From Mesostigma viride (Eukaryota; Streptophyta; Mesostigmatophyceae; Mesostigmatales; Mesostigmataceae): a stretch of DNA of 64,000 bases. The stretch is taken from positions 4,242,899 through 4,306,898 of the forward strand of contig RPFO01000026.1 of the NCBI GenBank assembly GCA_009746045.1. The letters run 5' to 3'. The notes beneath the pieces were generated by a model. The model saw only the letters and a program-made list of their open reading frames with translations. It made no database searches and was not told the origin of the DNA. Each line of letters begins with the position of its first letter. Within the stretch, counting starts at the first letter, position 1. Both the position numbers and the translations under genes were made by a program. This document shows positions 49,259-57,525 of the stretch, piece after piece.

Positions 49259-50245
49259 CATCGGCTCCCTCCGGCTCTGCAAGGATGACATCCGAGCAGA
49301 GCTGGAGGAGCACGTGACCTGGCCATTGGCCGAGAAGCTGACGTCTCGCTAAACACGACGCTCAACACGGTGGAGGCCCGCGCGGGTCTCCAATATGTGG
49401 AAACCAAGGTCGTCCACAAGCAGTCCAACCACAGTTCACGGCGCTGCACCCCGCGGCGCAGGCATCTGAGACGCACGCTGTACTTGTCTCTCGCCTAAAC
49501 CAGGTGGAGGGCAACTGCGGCGTGCTCATGAAGAAGCTTGAAGCCATCACCGCCCACACCGAGGCCATGGCCTCACAGGTCCCAAAGATAGCGGAGCACA
49601 CGGCCACCATCGCATCCCAGCGACCCTGGCAGGATGCTGGCGACCTCCCGCCCCACTCCTACAGTATGCAGACCTGTTGCGGACAGCGACCGCCTCCACC
49701 ACGTACCGACGCCATCGCTACGAAACTCCAGGAGCTCAAGTGAAGAGGTCCTTCGCCAGGCACAACAACGGGAGGCCACCAACCGCGCCCGCCGCGACTG
49801 CCGGGTGGTGCTGCGTCGTTAATTTCCCCCCTGGAAGCCATGTGATACGTCAACCACCCTTGCCGACGAGCTCAAGGACCAGCTCCTTACCCTCATGGGC
49901 CTAGTAGGTGAGGTAGAACTGCGTGGGCTGAGGGTGCCACCTGGCCTTCCGCCCTTCCCCACTCATGGGACAAGGCGGCTCCCCCACCAGTCCTGCTCAC
50001 CTTCCCCTCCCGTGAGGACAACTGCAGCGGTTCCTTTCTCGTCGCAAGAGGTTGCACGACCTCACCTGGACGCTGGACGACGACCTGACCCCCGCTCAGC
50101 AGCAGCAGCGACGCAACCTAGCTGCACATGGCCTGAAAACCTCCGCCACAAACAGGACCCCCAGAAGCCCAAGGTGTACTGGAGGGGCGGGGACCTGATG
50201 ATCAACCACAAGATGTACGTGGACGCCCCCTGCGGGCTAGAATAG
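49259..50245 (+). pseudogene. LINE ORF1 remnant, longer copy
   Basis: Broken frames give a coiled-coil-like stretch (MKKLEAITAHTEAMASQVPK), a basic segment (REATNRARRDCRVVLRR), then LKDQLLTLMGLVGEVELRG, a piece near LHDLTWTLDDDLTPAQQQ (third frame, about 50055-50105) and a C-terminal VYWRGG. The order of coiled coil, RNA-binding and C-terminal domains fits L1-type ORF1p. Several frameshifts are present, so it is dead. Confidence 0.55.
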
Positions 50246-50560
50246 CGCTAATATAGCCCTAGCTTGTATCCACTGGTAGTCACTGCCGCCATTGCAGCCA
50301 TGCTTAGAATGTATGCCTAGCTGTGCCACCATATAATATACCTAGTCACGTGCACCGCTAACACACGGTACACAACCAGCCATAGCCTTAGCTTGGTCCT
50401 TGTACATGCAGCCATGCTACGTCCTGGCTATGCTCAGATTACTTGCCCACGCTCCTTGTTAATTGTGATATGCTCGTGATGTTTGAATGGTTACAGTTCA
50501 TGACATGTTTGCCTACCTTGATCTTAGGTATGTCCTTGGGGCCAGGCCAGGTCAGGATAT
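50246..50560. repeat. ORF1-element 3' sequence and inverted LINE-B snippet
   Basis: 50246-50465 is untranslated sequence; part of it recurs in reverse at 51125-51190. 50515-50556 is a minus-strand LINE-B snippet (reverse of ATCCTGACCTGGCCTGGCCC). That snippet is the mirror of 50780-50835, giving an inverted repeat around the SINE at 50561. Confidence 0.5.
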
Positions 50561-50759
50561 TAATTGATTAATTAATTAAACTCGTGCTCCCGTTGGGGAG
50601 TCACGGAGCACCGAAAGTGCTTTTTATCCCTGACAGTGTGTGCACAACAGGAAGAAAGGGCAGAGACCCCCTTAATTTCTCCTTCATGCCACAAAGGCAT
50701 GCCACAGCTGCAATCGGACTCGGACAGCAAGATCTGTGGGTGCAATAAGAACTGCACAG
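50561..50759 (-). mobile_element. SINE-T copy with (TTAA)n tail
   Basis: Flanked by GGATAT (50555-50560 and 50760-50765). Minus-sense order: core TTATTGCACCCACAG, body, GCACTTTCGGTGC hairpin, GTGCTCCGTGACTCCCCAAC then GGGAGCACG, then a TTAATTAATTAATCAATTA tail. Confidence 0.65.
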
Positions 50760-50845
50760 GGATATTAATTAATTAATTAATATCCTGACCTGGCCTGGCC
50801 CCAAGGACATACCTAAGAAGGTAGGCAAACATGTCATGAACTACC

Positions 50846-51244
50846 ATTCATCTTCATCATCCTGAACGACTCGAACACGCGGACAAGATAACGGCAGGCT
50901 CGAGCTACCATTAATTAATTAATTAATTAAACTCGTGCTCCCGTTGGGGAGTCACGGAGCACCGAAGTGCTTTTAATCCCTGTGTGTGCACTACAGGAGA
51001 AAGGGCAGAGACCTCCCGTCTCCTTCATGCCAAAGGCATGCCACAGCTGCAATCGGGCGCGGCTAGCTAAAAGGACAGGCTAACGATCCGGCAAACTGTG
51101 GGTGCAATAAGACCCATGTGAGCATATCATAGCAAGGAGCGTGGGCAAGTAATCTGAACATAGCCAGGGCGTAGCATGGCTGTACTAGGACTACCATGGT
51201 CCGGATTCTCCCGATTTCTGGCCTGCGCTGGTTGTCTCCTTGAT
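50846..51244 (-). mobile_element. SINE-G copy, split by a SINE-T
   Basis: Own sequence 50846-50911 plus 51198-51244, 113 bp. It is flanked by the 13-bp duplication GTCATGAACTACC (50833-50845 and 51245-51257). It carries an internal SINE-T insertion. Confidence 0.8.
50912..51190 (-). mobile_element. SINE-T copy, 279 bp, nested in SINE-G
   Basis: Flanked by the 7-bp duplication CTACCAT (50905-50911 and 51191-51197). Minus-sense: a 5' head shared with 50400-50465, core TTATTGCACCCACAG, hairpin GCACTTCGGTGC, hairpin GTGCTCCGTGACTCCCCAAC then GGGAGCAC, tail TTTAATTAATTAATTAAT. Confidence 0.8.
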
Positions 51245-51623
51245 GTCATGAACTACCCACAGCAGTTGCTGGCCGACCTAGTGATCCCAGCCCCGTTTGA
51301 ACATCACATTCACTCCCTCTCTCTCTTGCTTGGACTGCTATGCAGAACAAAAAGAGGTGGAAGACGATATTGTCCAGGCTCATACTACGCCAGCCCCTGT
51401 ATAGGCAAGCCCCCCCCCCCCCCAAGAGGAAGGGACGCTTTGCTGAACTTAATCCTAATTAGAATAGTTATTAGGGTTTTCTAGATTAGATTAGCTTAGT
51501 AGAGTTAGATTAGTTCGGTTTCGCGGCTTTGCCCCCCCTCCATCCATCCAGCAAGGGAATATTAAAATTAAATTTAATTAAATTATAACATGCCTCGATC
51601 CGTTGGGAGATCATGTAGCACAT

Positions 51624-51847
51624 TAATTAATTATTTAATAAGCACGTGACTGCGTCACGTGGGTGCCAATCCAGAGTAAAGGAACCTTCAACCCTATATA
51701 CACAGCGAGAAGGAGGGAGGGCGCCCTAGCTTCTCTCACTGGGCACCGCAGGTGGGCAGGCCCCAGAGCGCTCTCTCCACGGCATGGTGCCGGGGCGCAA
51801 CACTGTGGGTGCAATACAACCAGTGCGCAATACCATAGGTAGGCTGG
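51624..51847 (-). mobile_element. SINE-T variant, 224 bp, nested in LINE-B 3' UTR
   Basis: Flanked by the 11-bp duplication ATGTAGCACAT (51613-51623 and 51848-51858). Minus-sense: GTATTGCACCCACAGTG core, body, hairpin CACGTGACgcaGTCACGTG, tail CTTATTAAATAATTAATTAA. Confidence 0.8.
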
Positions 51848-53275
51848 ATGTAGCACATATTCCATGATGGATGGGTGGAGTGGAGGAAGCCGCGTAATCG
51901 AACTAACCTAATAACTCTAAGCTATCTAGTCGAGAAAAGCCTAACTACACTACTCATCAAAACGCCTCCTCCTCTTGGGGGGAGGGGGCTTGCCCACAGG
52001 GTCTGGCGTGTGAGCCTTGACCATCTTCTGCCACCGCGTCTTGTCCTGCAAGGCAGTCCAAAGACGGGAGAGAGAGTGGATGCGGTGTTCAAACTGGGCT
52101 GGGACCACTAGGTCGTCCAGCAACATCTGGATGTAGTTCGTGACAGGTTTCCCTACCCTTTTGGGAATGCCCTTGGGGCCAGGCCAGGTCAGAATGTGCC
52201 GCCCTGGCTGGCCAAGCCGCTGGGGGCCTGCCAGACCAAGGGCGGTGTCCACCTGGCTGGCCGGTGCGAGCAAGGTGTCCTACAAATGCTATCGTACGCT
52301 GCCTAATCTCGTCTGAAATACGAGGCATACTGGTCATGATACAAAGACTCTAATGACGGGCGCTTGGAAAACCCTACGTTAAGGACCTGTCGGAGCATCC
52401 TGTAAACCGTGCCGTTGAGCCTAGCTGCCAGTGTGTGTGGGTGTGAGTGTCCACGCCTCGGCGCCATACGTGAGCACCGTGAGGACGAGGACCTTGAAGA
52501 GCATGCGCTTGCGGTGCTCGCCCAGGCCCGTCGAGCGCCAGTAGGTGTTGAGCGAACGGAGCCTGGCCCAGGCCAGGCCGATGCGGGTGTCCACATCATC
52601 TGCAGTGTCAGGGAGCCAACTCCCCAACAGTTTGAAGCGATCGCGGAACGGGACCTCCGTCCCGTCGAGCAGGCGCGGCAGCGGTGGTGTACTGGAGGCC
52701 CCAATCACCATCGCCTCAGTTTTGACACTCAACAGTTTTGACACTCACTCTTGGAGATGATCTCCAACCCCACCGCCCTCGCCTCCAGGCCCAGACAGTC
52801 CAGCCAGGTCTGAATGTGCTCGGGGCTCGCGATGAGGGTGGTGTCATCCGCATAAATCAGGTCGGCCAGGCGGTAGCCAGGTTTAACCCCGCCGTGCGCG
52901 CTCTCGTTAAGGATGTCCAAGCCTGTCTCGAACCGAGCAGTAAAGCGCGCACGTGCCCGACGCATGACGTGATCCACGACAATAATGAACAGGTATGCAG
53001 GACAGGACACAACCTTGCCACACCCCGTGGTGAAGGGGGAATGGTGGGGTGGTGCCTTCCGCAGTCCGCACTACTGCCTGTGAGCCCTCATACAGTCGAC
53101 GAATGACAGCAATAAACGCTGGTGGCACCCGATCCAGAGCTAGGATGGCCCGAAGAGCCTCCCAGAGGACCGTGTCGAAAGCAACAACAATGAAGACCAG
53201 CGGCAAACTGTCAGGGCAAAGGCGACGCACCTCCTCCATCGATCAACCGGCGCGCGACAAACACAGCCATGACAA

Positions 53276-53432
53276 TTAATGAATTAATTAATTAATTGAT
53301 TAATTAAACACGTGCTCCCGTTGGGGAGTCACGGAGCACCGAAGTGCTTTTAATCCCTGTGTGTGCACTACAGGAGAAAGGGCAGAGACCCCCAGTCTCC
53401 TTCATGCCAAGGCATGCCACAGCTGCATTCGC
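53276..53432 (-). mobile_element. SINE-T copy, 157 bp, 5' truncated
   Basis: Flanked by the 10-bp duplication GCCATGACAA (53266-53275 and 53433-53442). It ends in the GTGCTCC...GGAGCAC hairpin and a TTAATTAATCAATTAATTAA tail. It sits at the 5' end of the minus-strand LINE-B. Confidence 0.8.
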
Positions 53433-53450
53433 GCCATGACAAGGGAATAT

Positions 53451-53500
53451 GTGCTACATGATCTGCCAACGGAGTCATGTTATTTATTTATTTTTTAAAT
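53451..53500 (+). pseudogene. 3' terminus of LINE-B (+)
   Basis: GTGCTACATGATCTGCCAAC then GGAGTCATGTTATTTATTTA, the terminal hairpin and tail of the copy at 50766-51562. Confidence 0.65.
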
Positions 53501-53724
53501 GCTAACCGGCCAACACTATCGCAAGCCACCCCCCATAATTTGCTTGGCGAAGCCGTAGGCCCACCTGTCCACCTTCCCACTTCAATCACAGCCCCCCATA
53601 GCTGGCTGGGCCGCCCGCCCACTTGTCCGCCCGCCGCACACCGAGCCACCAGATTAACATATGTTTACTGCATATCCCCCCCCCACCCACACATACGCAT
53701 ACACAAATCAACCAAAAGGGTGTG

Positions 53725-53725
<1 letters not shown>

Positions 53726-53757
<32 letters not shown>

Positions 53758-53767
53758 CGTGTGCGCT
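53726..53767. repeat. (GT)n(GC)n microsatellite
   Basis: GTGTGTGTGT followed by GCGCGCGCG, a potential Z-DNA tract. Confidence 0.9.
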
Positions 53768-53867
53768 CTTACCGGCAGCCATAATCTTAATATTGATTTT
53801 GTGAACTTGAGGCTATTATATCACAATTGTGAATTGGCTCGATCCACGTTTCCAACTCTACATGCAC

Positions 53868-53982
53868 TCATATCCATCATGCATCCTGAACGACTCGAAA
53901 TGAATCTTACGACAGGGTTTGAGCTGTCATGCGTGGTCGATCCAGATTCTATAGGATGCATTTCTGGCCCCTTGATCTGCTA
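53868..53982 (-). mobile_element. Diverged SINE-G copy
   Basis: Reverse-strand similarity to 57297-57407 (CATCCTGAACGACTCGAA, then TTTCTGGCC, CCTTGAT) with many changes. Confidence 0.45.
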
Positions 53983-54742
53983 GTTGTATGACATTGATAG
54001 AGAGTACCAATAAGATAACAACCTAGGCTTCCCTATGTAACCATTCATGATGAGGGCTGAAGGCACCATGGCTCCCAGTCCAACGGGGCTGCGTGCATTA
54101 GTGAGAATTCAATTATATAAATAAACTACTGAAAATCCAACTCTCCAGGCCTCATCCGGCCACACCAAGCATGCGGCAACCAGCTGGCTGACCAGCAGCA
54201 ACCAACCTGCCTTGCATGATCGTCGTACGTGTGCAAGCACCAATGGCTGCTCCGTGTAGACTTGATCGATACACGAATACACTTTCAATACATATTGACT
54301 GTCGTTGGGGTTACACGAATACACTTTCAATACATATTGACTGCCGTTGGGGTTACACGAATACACTTTCAATACTTATTGACTGTCGTTGGGGCACCCA
54401 CAATTACTGAATGCACATGTCGGCCGGCACACGGATGCGCACATAAGGGTGGGCCAATGTTGGCACTGCAGCAACAGTGCCGGCTGCCGCAGTGCCGCCT
54501 GCCAGTGCAATGGTGTCATCTTTTTGAGCAATGGCGAAACCCAAAACCACACCCTAGACAGGTAAGATTATGCTGCCCCACGATCCTCCACAAAAGGGGC
54601 AGCAATCGAAAGATCGAAGCATATTGGGAATGACACGGCCACGCCGGCTGCCGCTTTACAAGAATAGGGTGGGCCGTAGGCAGCAGCGCGGCACACAGCT
54701 GAAATAGGTTGCCGTTTGGCCGAACCAGTGGCGTGGCGTAGC
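53983..54742. repeat. 42-bp triple repeat in otherwise unassigned sequence
   Basis: 54272-54395 holds three copies of a 42-bp unit containing ACACGAATACACTTTCAATA and TTGACTG(T/C)CGTTGGGG. The rest of the stretch shows nothing recognisable. It is downstream of the VOC gene, so its 3' untranslated region is probably at the right end. Confidence 0.6.
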
Positions 54743-55195
54743 TCATTCATGTACCACGTAACGAGCAAACAAATTCTCGGGGTGGGTCATCGCCTTGAAC
54801 TCAAGGTTGTTCCCAGAGGGGTCCCTGAAGAACATGGTCCTCTGCTCTCCTGGCTGGCCAACAAACCTCGTGGTAGGAGGCACAATGAACTCAACGTGGG
54901 GGCGAACTCTTTCAGCTAACGCCTCGAATTCGTCCGTGGACAAGCAGACGCCAAAATGTGGCACAGGCACGTCGTCTTTGTCGACGTGGTTATAATAGCT
55001 TGGCGCTCGAAAATTTTCATCCACAAGGTGACATACAATCTGATGGCCGAACAACGAGTAATCAATCCATCTGCTGCTGGATCTGCCTTCAGTCAAATTC
55101 AACACCCCTCCGTAGAATTCGCGCGCCTTTTCAAGGGAATGGACAGGAAACGCCAGGTGGAAAGGGGGGATAGGCTCGCCGGTCTTAGCCGCCAT
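54743..55195 (-). CDS. VOC-superfamily (glyoxalase/dioxygenase-like) protein, single exon
   Basis: An intact 150-residue frame from ATG 55195 to a stop at 54743. It opens with PPFHLAFPVHSLEKAREFYG, the first beta-alpha-beta-beta-beta module of vicinal-oxygen-chelate proteins. The second module includes VPHFGV and FFRDPSGNNLEFKAM. Candidate metal ligands are His13, His80 and Glu132. The length matches single-domain family members. Such proteins bind a divalent metal and act on small molecules (lactoylglutathione, catechols, some antibiotics); the substrate here cannot be told. The start is well placed, 10 residues before the first strand, and no targeting peptide is evident. It is the only intact single-exon host-type gene in the window. 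GC-rich codons contrast with AT-richer flanks. Confidence 0.88.
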   Translation of the reverse strand: MAAKTGEPIPPFHLAFPVHSLEKAREFYGGVLNLTEGRSSSRWIDYSLFGHQIVCHLVDENFRAPSYYNHVDKDDVPVPHFGVCLSTDEFEALAERVRPHVEFIVPPTTRFVGQPGEQRTMFFRDPSGNNLEFKAMTHPENLFARYVVHE

Positions 55196-55694
55196 ATTCT
55201 ACCAATCTGTAAGTTACGTTGATTGATCCTTCTTGCAGCGCCCAATGCCGGCAGGCCAGCTATGTCGAGAAAACAACCTATGCACCGCGATACCAAATGG
55301 ATATATGAGATTCCACGCAAACCATTGAAGAAGCTTGCAACTAAGCTTCAATCGTGTTGCCCAGCGTCACACTTGTAAATTCACACCGCCGATGTAATAA
55401 TTCAGCTAGGATGCTTTGTGCACGACGAGTGTCGCACGTGCTGCGCGGGAGTGCACGTCAGGCTGCTTGTGCTCACGCTGGCGCGTAAAGCATCGTGTGC
55501 ATTGCTGTACGCCCGGCTTGCTACCACGTTGCCGACCAACTTGCTACCTGCCACCTCCAATCGGCAGCATTGGATGCGTGTTCACCTCCCGTCCTCCCCC
55601 AGACATGCAAGAAGGACGGTAAGTCTATTGTCTTTACTCTACTGTAGGTACTGTAACGTGGCGTGCTTCCAGTATATGCCAATAACTTATGTCA

Positions 55695-55700
55695 ATATAA
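55695..55700 (+). promoter_or_regulatory. TATA-like element upstream of 5S rRNA
   Basis: ATATAA lies 24-29 bp upstream of the inferred 5S start, where plant-type 5S genes often have a TATA-like box. Confidence 0.35.
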
Positions 55701-55723
55701 TGTCAAAGATATGCATGCAGACC

Positions 55724-55843
55724 ATGATTCGTTCATACCAGGCAGAACACACCGCAACCCATCAGACCTGCGAAGTTAAGCTGCCTTGGGCCAGCTTAGT
55801 AGTGTGATCGGTGACGGCACGCGAATCCCTGGTGACGAATTGT
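55724..55843 (+). rRNA. 5S ribosomal RNA (divergent, 120 nt)
   Basis: Conserved internal blocks are CCCATCAGACCTGCGAAGTT, AAGC, TTGGGCC, TAGTAGTG and TCGGTGAC, in the order and spacing of eukaryotic 5S rRNA. The first ten bases, ATGATTCGTT, pair with the last ten, GACGAATTGT (with G-U pairs), forming helix I and defining a 120-nt molecule, the usual length. Five T follow at 55848-55852. It differs from common 5S sequences at several usually conserved places (CCTGCG, GACGGC), so it may be a diverged dispersed gene or a pseudogene. The polymerase III internal promoter region looks preserved. Confidence 0.75.
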
Positions 55844-55847
55844 ACCC

Positions 55848-55852
55848 TTTTT
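55848..55852 (+). terminator. T5 polymerase III terminator
   Basis: Five T starting 5 bases after the 5S 3' end. Confidence 0.55.
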
Positions 55853-56124
55853 GATGCCAGCCCTGCAAAGTGGAATCGTTTATTGCACCATCTTTTTTTC
55901 TTCGGTATTAATACGGTTATGTCACCCTCAGGCCCCGGGAGAAGTATTTTTTTTCTGGGCTATCGGGGGTTAGCATGCAACCTACTACCCCCACACCCAT
56001 CGTCATTGATGGTGGAGCGTTCACTCGTCTCAAAGAGTCCGCATGACGCGGAGTTGTTATTTGCGACTTCAGACCTAGGCAAGTGCGTCGCGCCACTTGC
56101 CTTCGGGGGTGAAGTATCCGTGTA

Positions 56125-56245
56125 GAAAAGTACCTCATCAAGTACTCCGCACGTGGCATGCCTTCAATCCATGTTCACGCACTTACTTTCTGGAAGTAAG
56201 TACTTGCGTGTCATGTGCATGGGCATGCCGGCCACATAGTACCTT
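56125..56245. repeat. Two LINE-A 3' ends in inverted orientation
   Basis: AGTACTCCGCACGTGGCATGCC...CACGCACTTACTTT is followed directly by its approximate reverse (GGAAGTAAGTACTTGCGTGTCA...GGCATGCC...TAGTACC). Both match the LINE-A tail at 9637-9691. Confidence 0.65.
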
Positions 56246-56385
56246 CAATTAGTTCTGGCAGGCCTTGTGGCCACCAGCTTGCGCCTTGGCCGACGTCTTC
56301 AGGCTCAGGTGGGCCTGCCATGCAGCAGGTCACGGCTGCCCTGGCACCTCACCTTTGTAGCATAAGCTATGCGTCAGCCTCGCTC

Positions 56386-56962
56386 CCGGACACGCTGGCC
56401 ACACGGCTGAACGGCACGGTTACCAAGATGCTCCGACAGGCTCTGAACATAGGGTTTTCCACACATAGGTCTTTAGAGTCTTTGTATCAGCTAGGCCGGT
56501 ATGCCTCGCATTTCGGAAGAGATTAGGCAGCGTAGGATAGCATTCGTAGGACATCTTGCTCGCACCGGTCAGGTAGACACCGACCTCGGTCAGGCCGGCC
56601 CCCTGCGGCTCGGCCAACCAGGGTGGCATATCCTGACCTGGCCTAGCCCCAAGGACATACCCAGACGGGTTGGTAGACCTGCCATGAACGTACTATACGC
56701 AGCAGTTGAGCACTGGCCGACCTAGTGGTCCCAGCTAAGTTTGAACACCCCATTCACTCCTCCTCGATCTCTTGCTTGGACTGCTATGTAGAACAAGAAG
56801 AGGTGGAAGACGATTGTCCAGGCTCACACGCCGCCCCCTGTGGGCAACCCCCCCCCCCCCAAGAGGAAGGGGCGCTTTGTTGAGTATTGAGTAGCTAGGG
56901 TTTTCTAGATTAGCTTAGAGTTAGCTTAGTTCGGTTTCGCGGCTTCGCCCACCTCCATCCAT
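56386..56962 (+). pseudogene. LINE-B 3' fragment
   Basis: Frames give TRLNGTVTKMLRQALNIGFS (56401-56460) and IAFVGHLARTGQVDTDLGQ (about 56540-56595), then LTWPSPKDIPRRVG. The 3' untranslated region has CTAGATTAGCTTAGAGTTAG and CACCTCCATCCATTAATT. It is 5' truncated. Confidence 0.7.
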
Positions 56963-56965
56963 TAA

Positions 56966-57525
56966 TTAATTAATTAGGATGAACATCACTCCGTGGGGAG
57001 TCAATGTAGCACATATCCCTGAGAAGGGGCATATGGCTTTTAATACATCCTAGGCTACTTCATGCAAGGGTGGGAATGTAAGCTACCCTTGCTCTAGGTG
57101 CACCAGGGCACCGGCACCACCATGCTGTCTCAGCTAGGTTCAACCCGCGCCTAAGGGGGGGATCCTGGCACGGGGGAGGAAGATCATCATGGCTATACAA
57201 GGGCTAGGGCATGGCTTCTCGACAGAGAGCATCTCTCTGCATAGTAGGCATAGCATGGCTAAATTCTTAATGCAACATCCATGGGGGTCCCATTATCAAG
57301 GAGACAACCAGCGCAGGCCAGAAATCGGGAGAATCCGGACCATGGTAGCTCGAGCCTGCCGTTATCTTGTCCGCGTGTTCGAGTCGTTCAGGATGATGAC
57401 GATGAATGGGGGTCCCATTATAGACATAGCGTGGCTAAATGTTGAAGGCATCATCCATGGGGGCCATTATGGGCGCACATGCGCGGGGGCCACATGCTAG
57501 GCTAAGCCTTACTAATCTACACTAC
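56966..57525 (-). mobile_element. ORF1-only element, 3' part (with SINE-G inside)
   Basis: The minus-sense tail TTAATTAATTAAT lies at the left edge, then the hairpin (CTCCCCACGGAG, 56985-57015) and untranslated sequence. It contains the SINE-G at 57297-57407. It retains the unfilled target of TTAA-1 copy B: GGCTTTTAATACATCC at 57036-57051. Confidence 0.65.
57297..57407 (+). mobile_element. SINE-G, best copy (111 bp)
   Basis: Flanked by the 14-bp duplication GGGGGTCCCATTAT (57283-57296 and 57408-57421). The paralogous unit at 59735-59760 has the same site uninterrupted. It begins CAAGGAGACAACC and ends in GATGATGACGATGAAT, a short tail. TAGCTCGAGCCTG and GTTCGAGTC resemble polymerase III A and B boxes at tRNA-like spacing; this is suggestive only. 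Confidence 0.8.

Larger units (their letters stand above)
50766..51562 (+). pseudogene. LINE-B (+) 3' part, interrupted; continues at 53451
   Basis: LINE-B pieces: 50780-50845 (ATCCTGACCTGGCCTGGCCC), 51258-51562 (CAGCAGTTGCTGGCCGACCT, then the CTAGATTAGATTAGCTTAG tail region) and 53451-53500 (GTGCTACATGATCTGCC hairpin). Interruptions are SINE-G (50846-51244) and a minus-strand LINE-B (51563-53440), each with target duplications. Confidence 0.65.
51563..53440 (-). pseudogene. LINE-B reverse transcriptase copy nested in another LINE-B
   Basis: Flanked by the 10-bp duplication AAGGGAATAT (51553-51562 and 53441-53450). Minus-strand frames give VFIVVAFDTVLWEALRAI (near 53160-53190), GVWQGCVLS, LIYADDTTLIASPEH (near 52820-52865), RFKLLGSWLPDTADDVD (near 52600-52650) and RTIAFVGHLARTGQ (near 52260-52300). 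The 3' end has the ACATGAT...GGAG-type hairpin (about 51590-51623) and an ATTTAATTAAATT tail. Frameshifts between these frames make it non-functional. It lacks the endonuclease. Confidence 0.78.
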
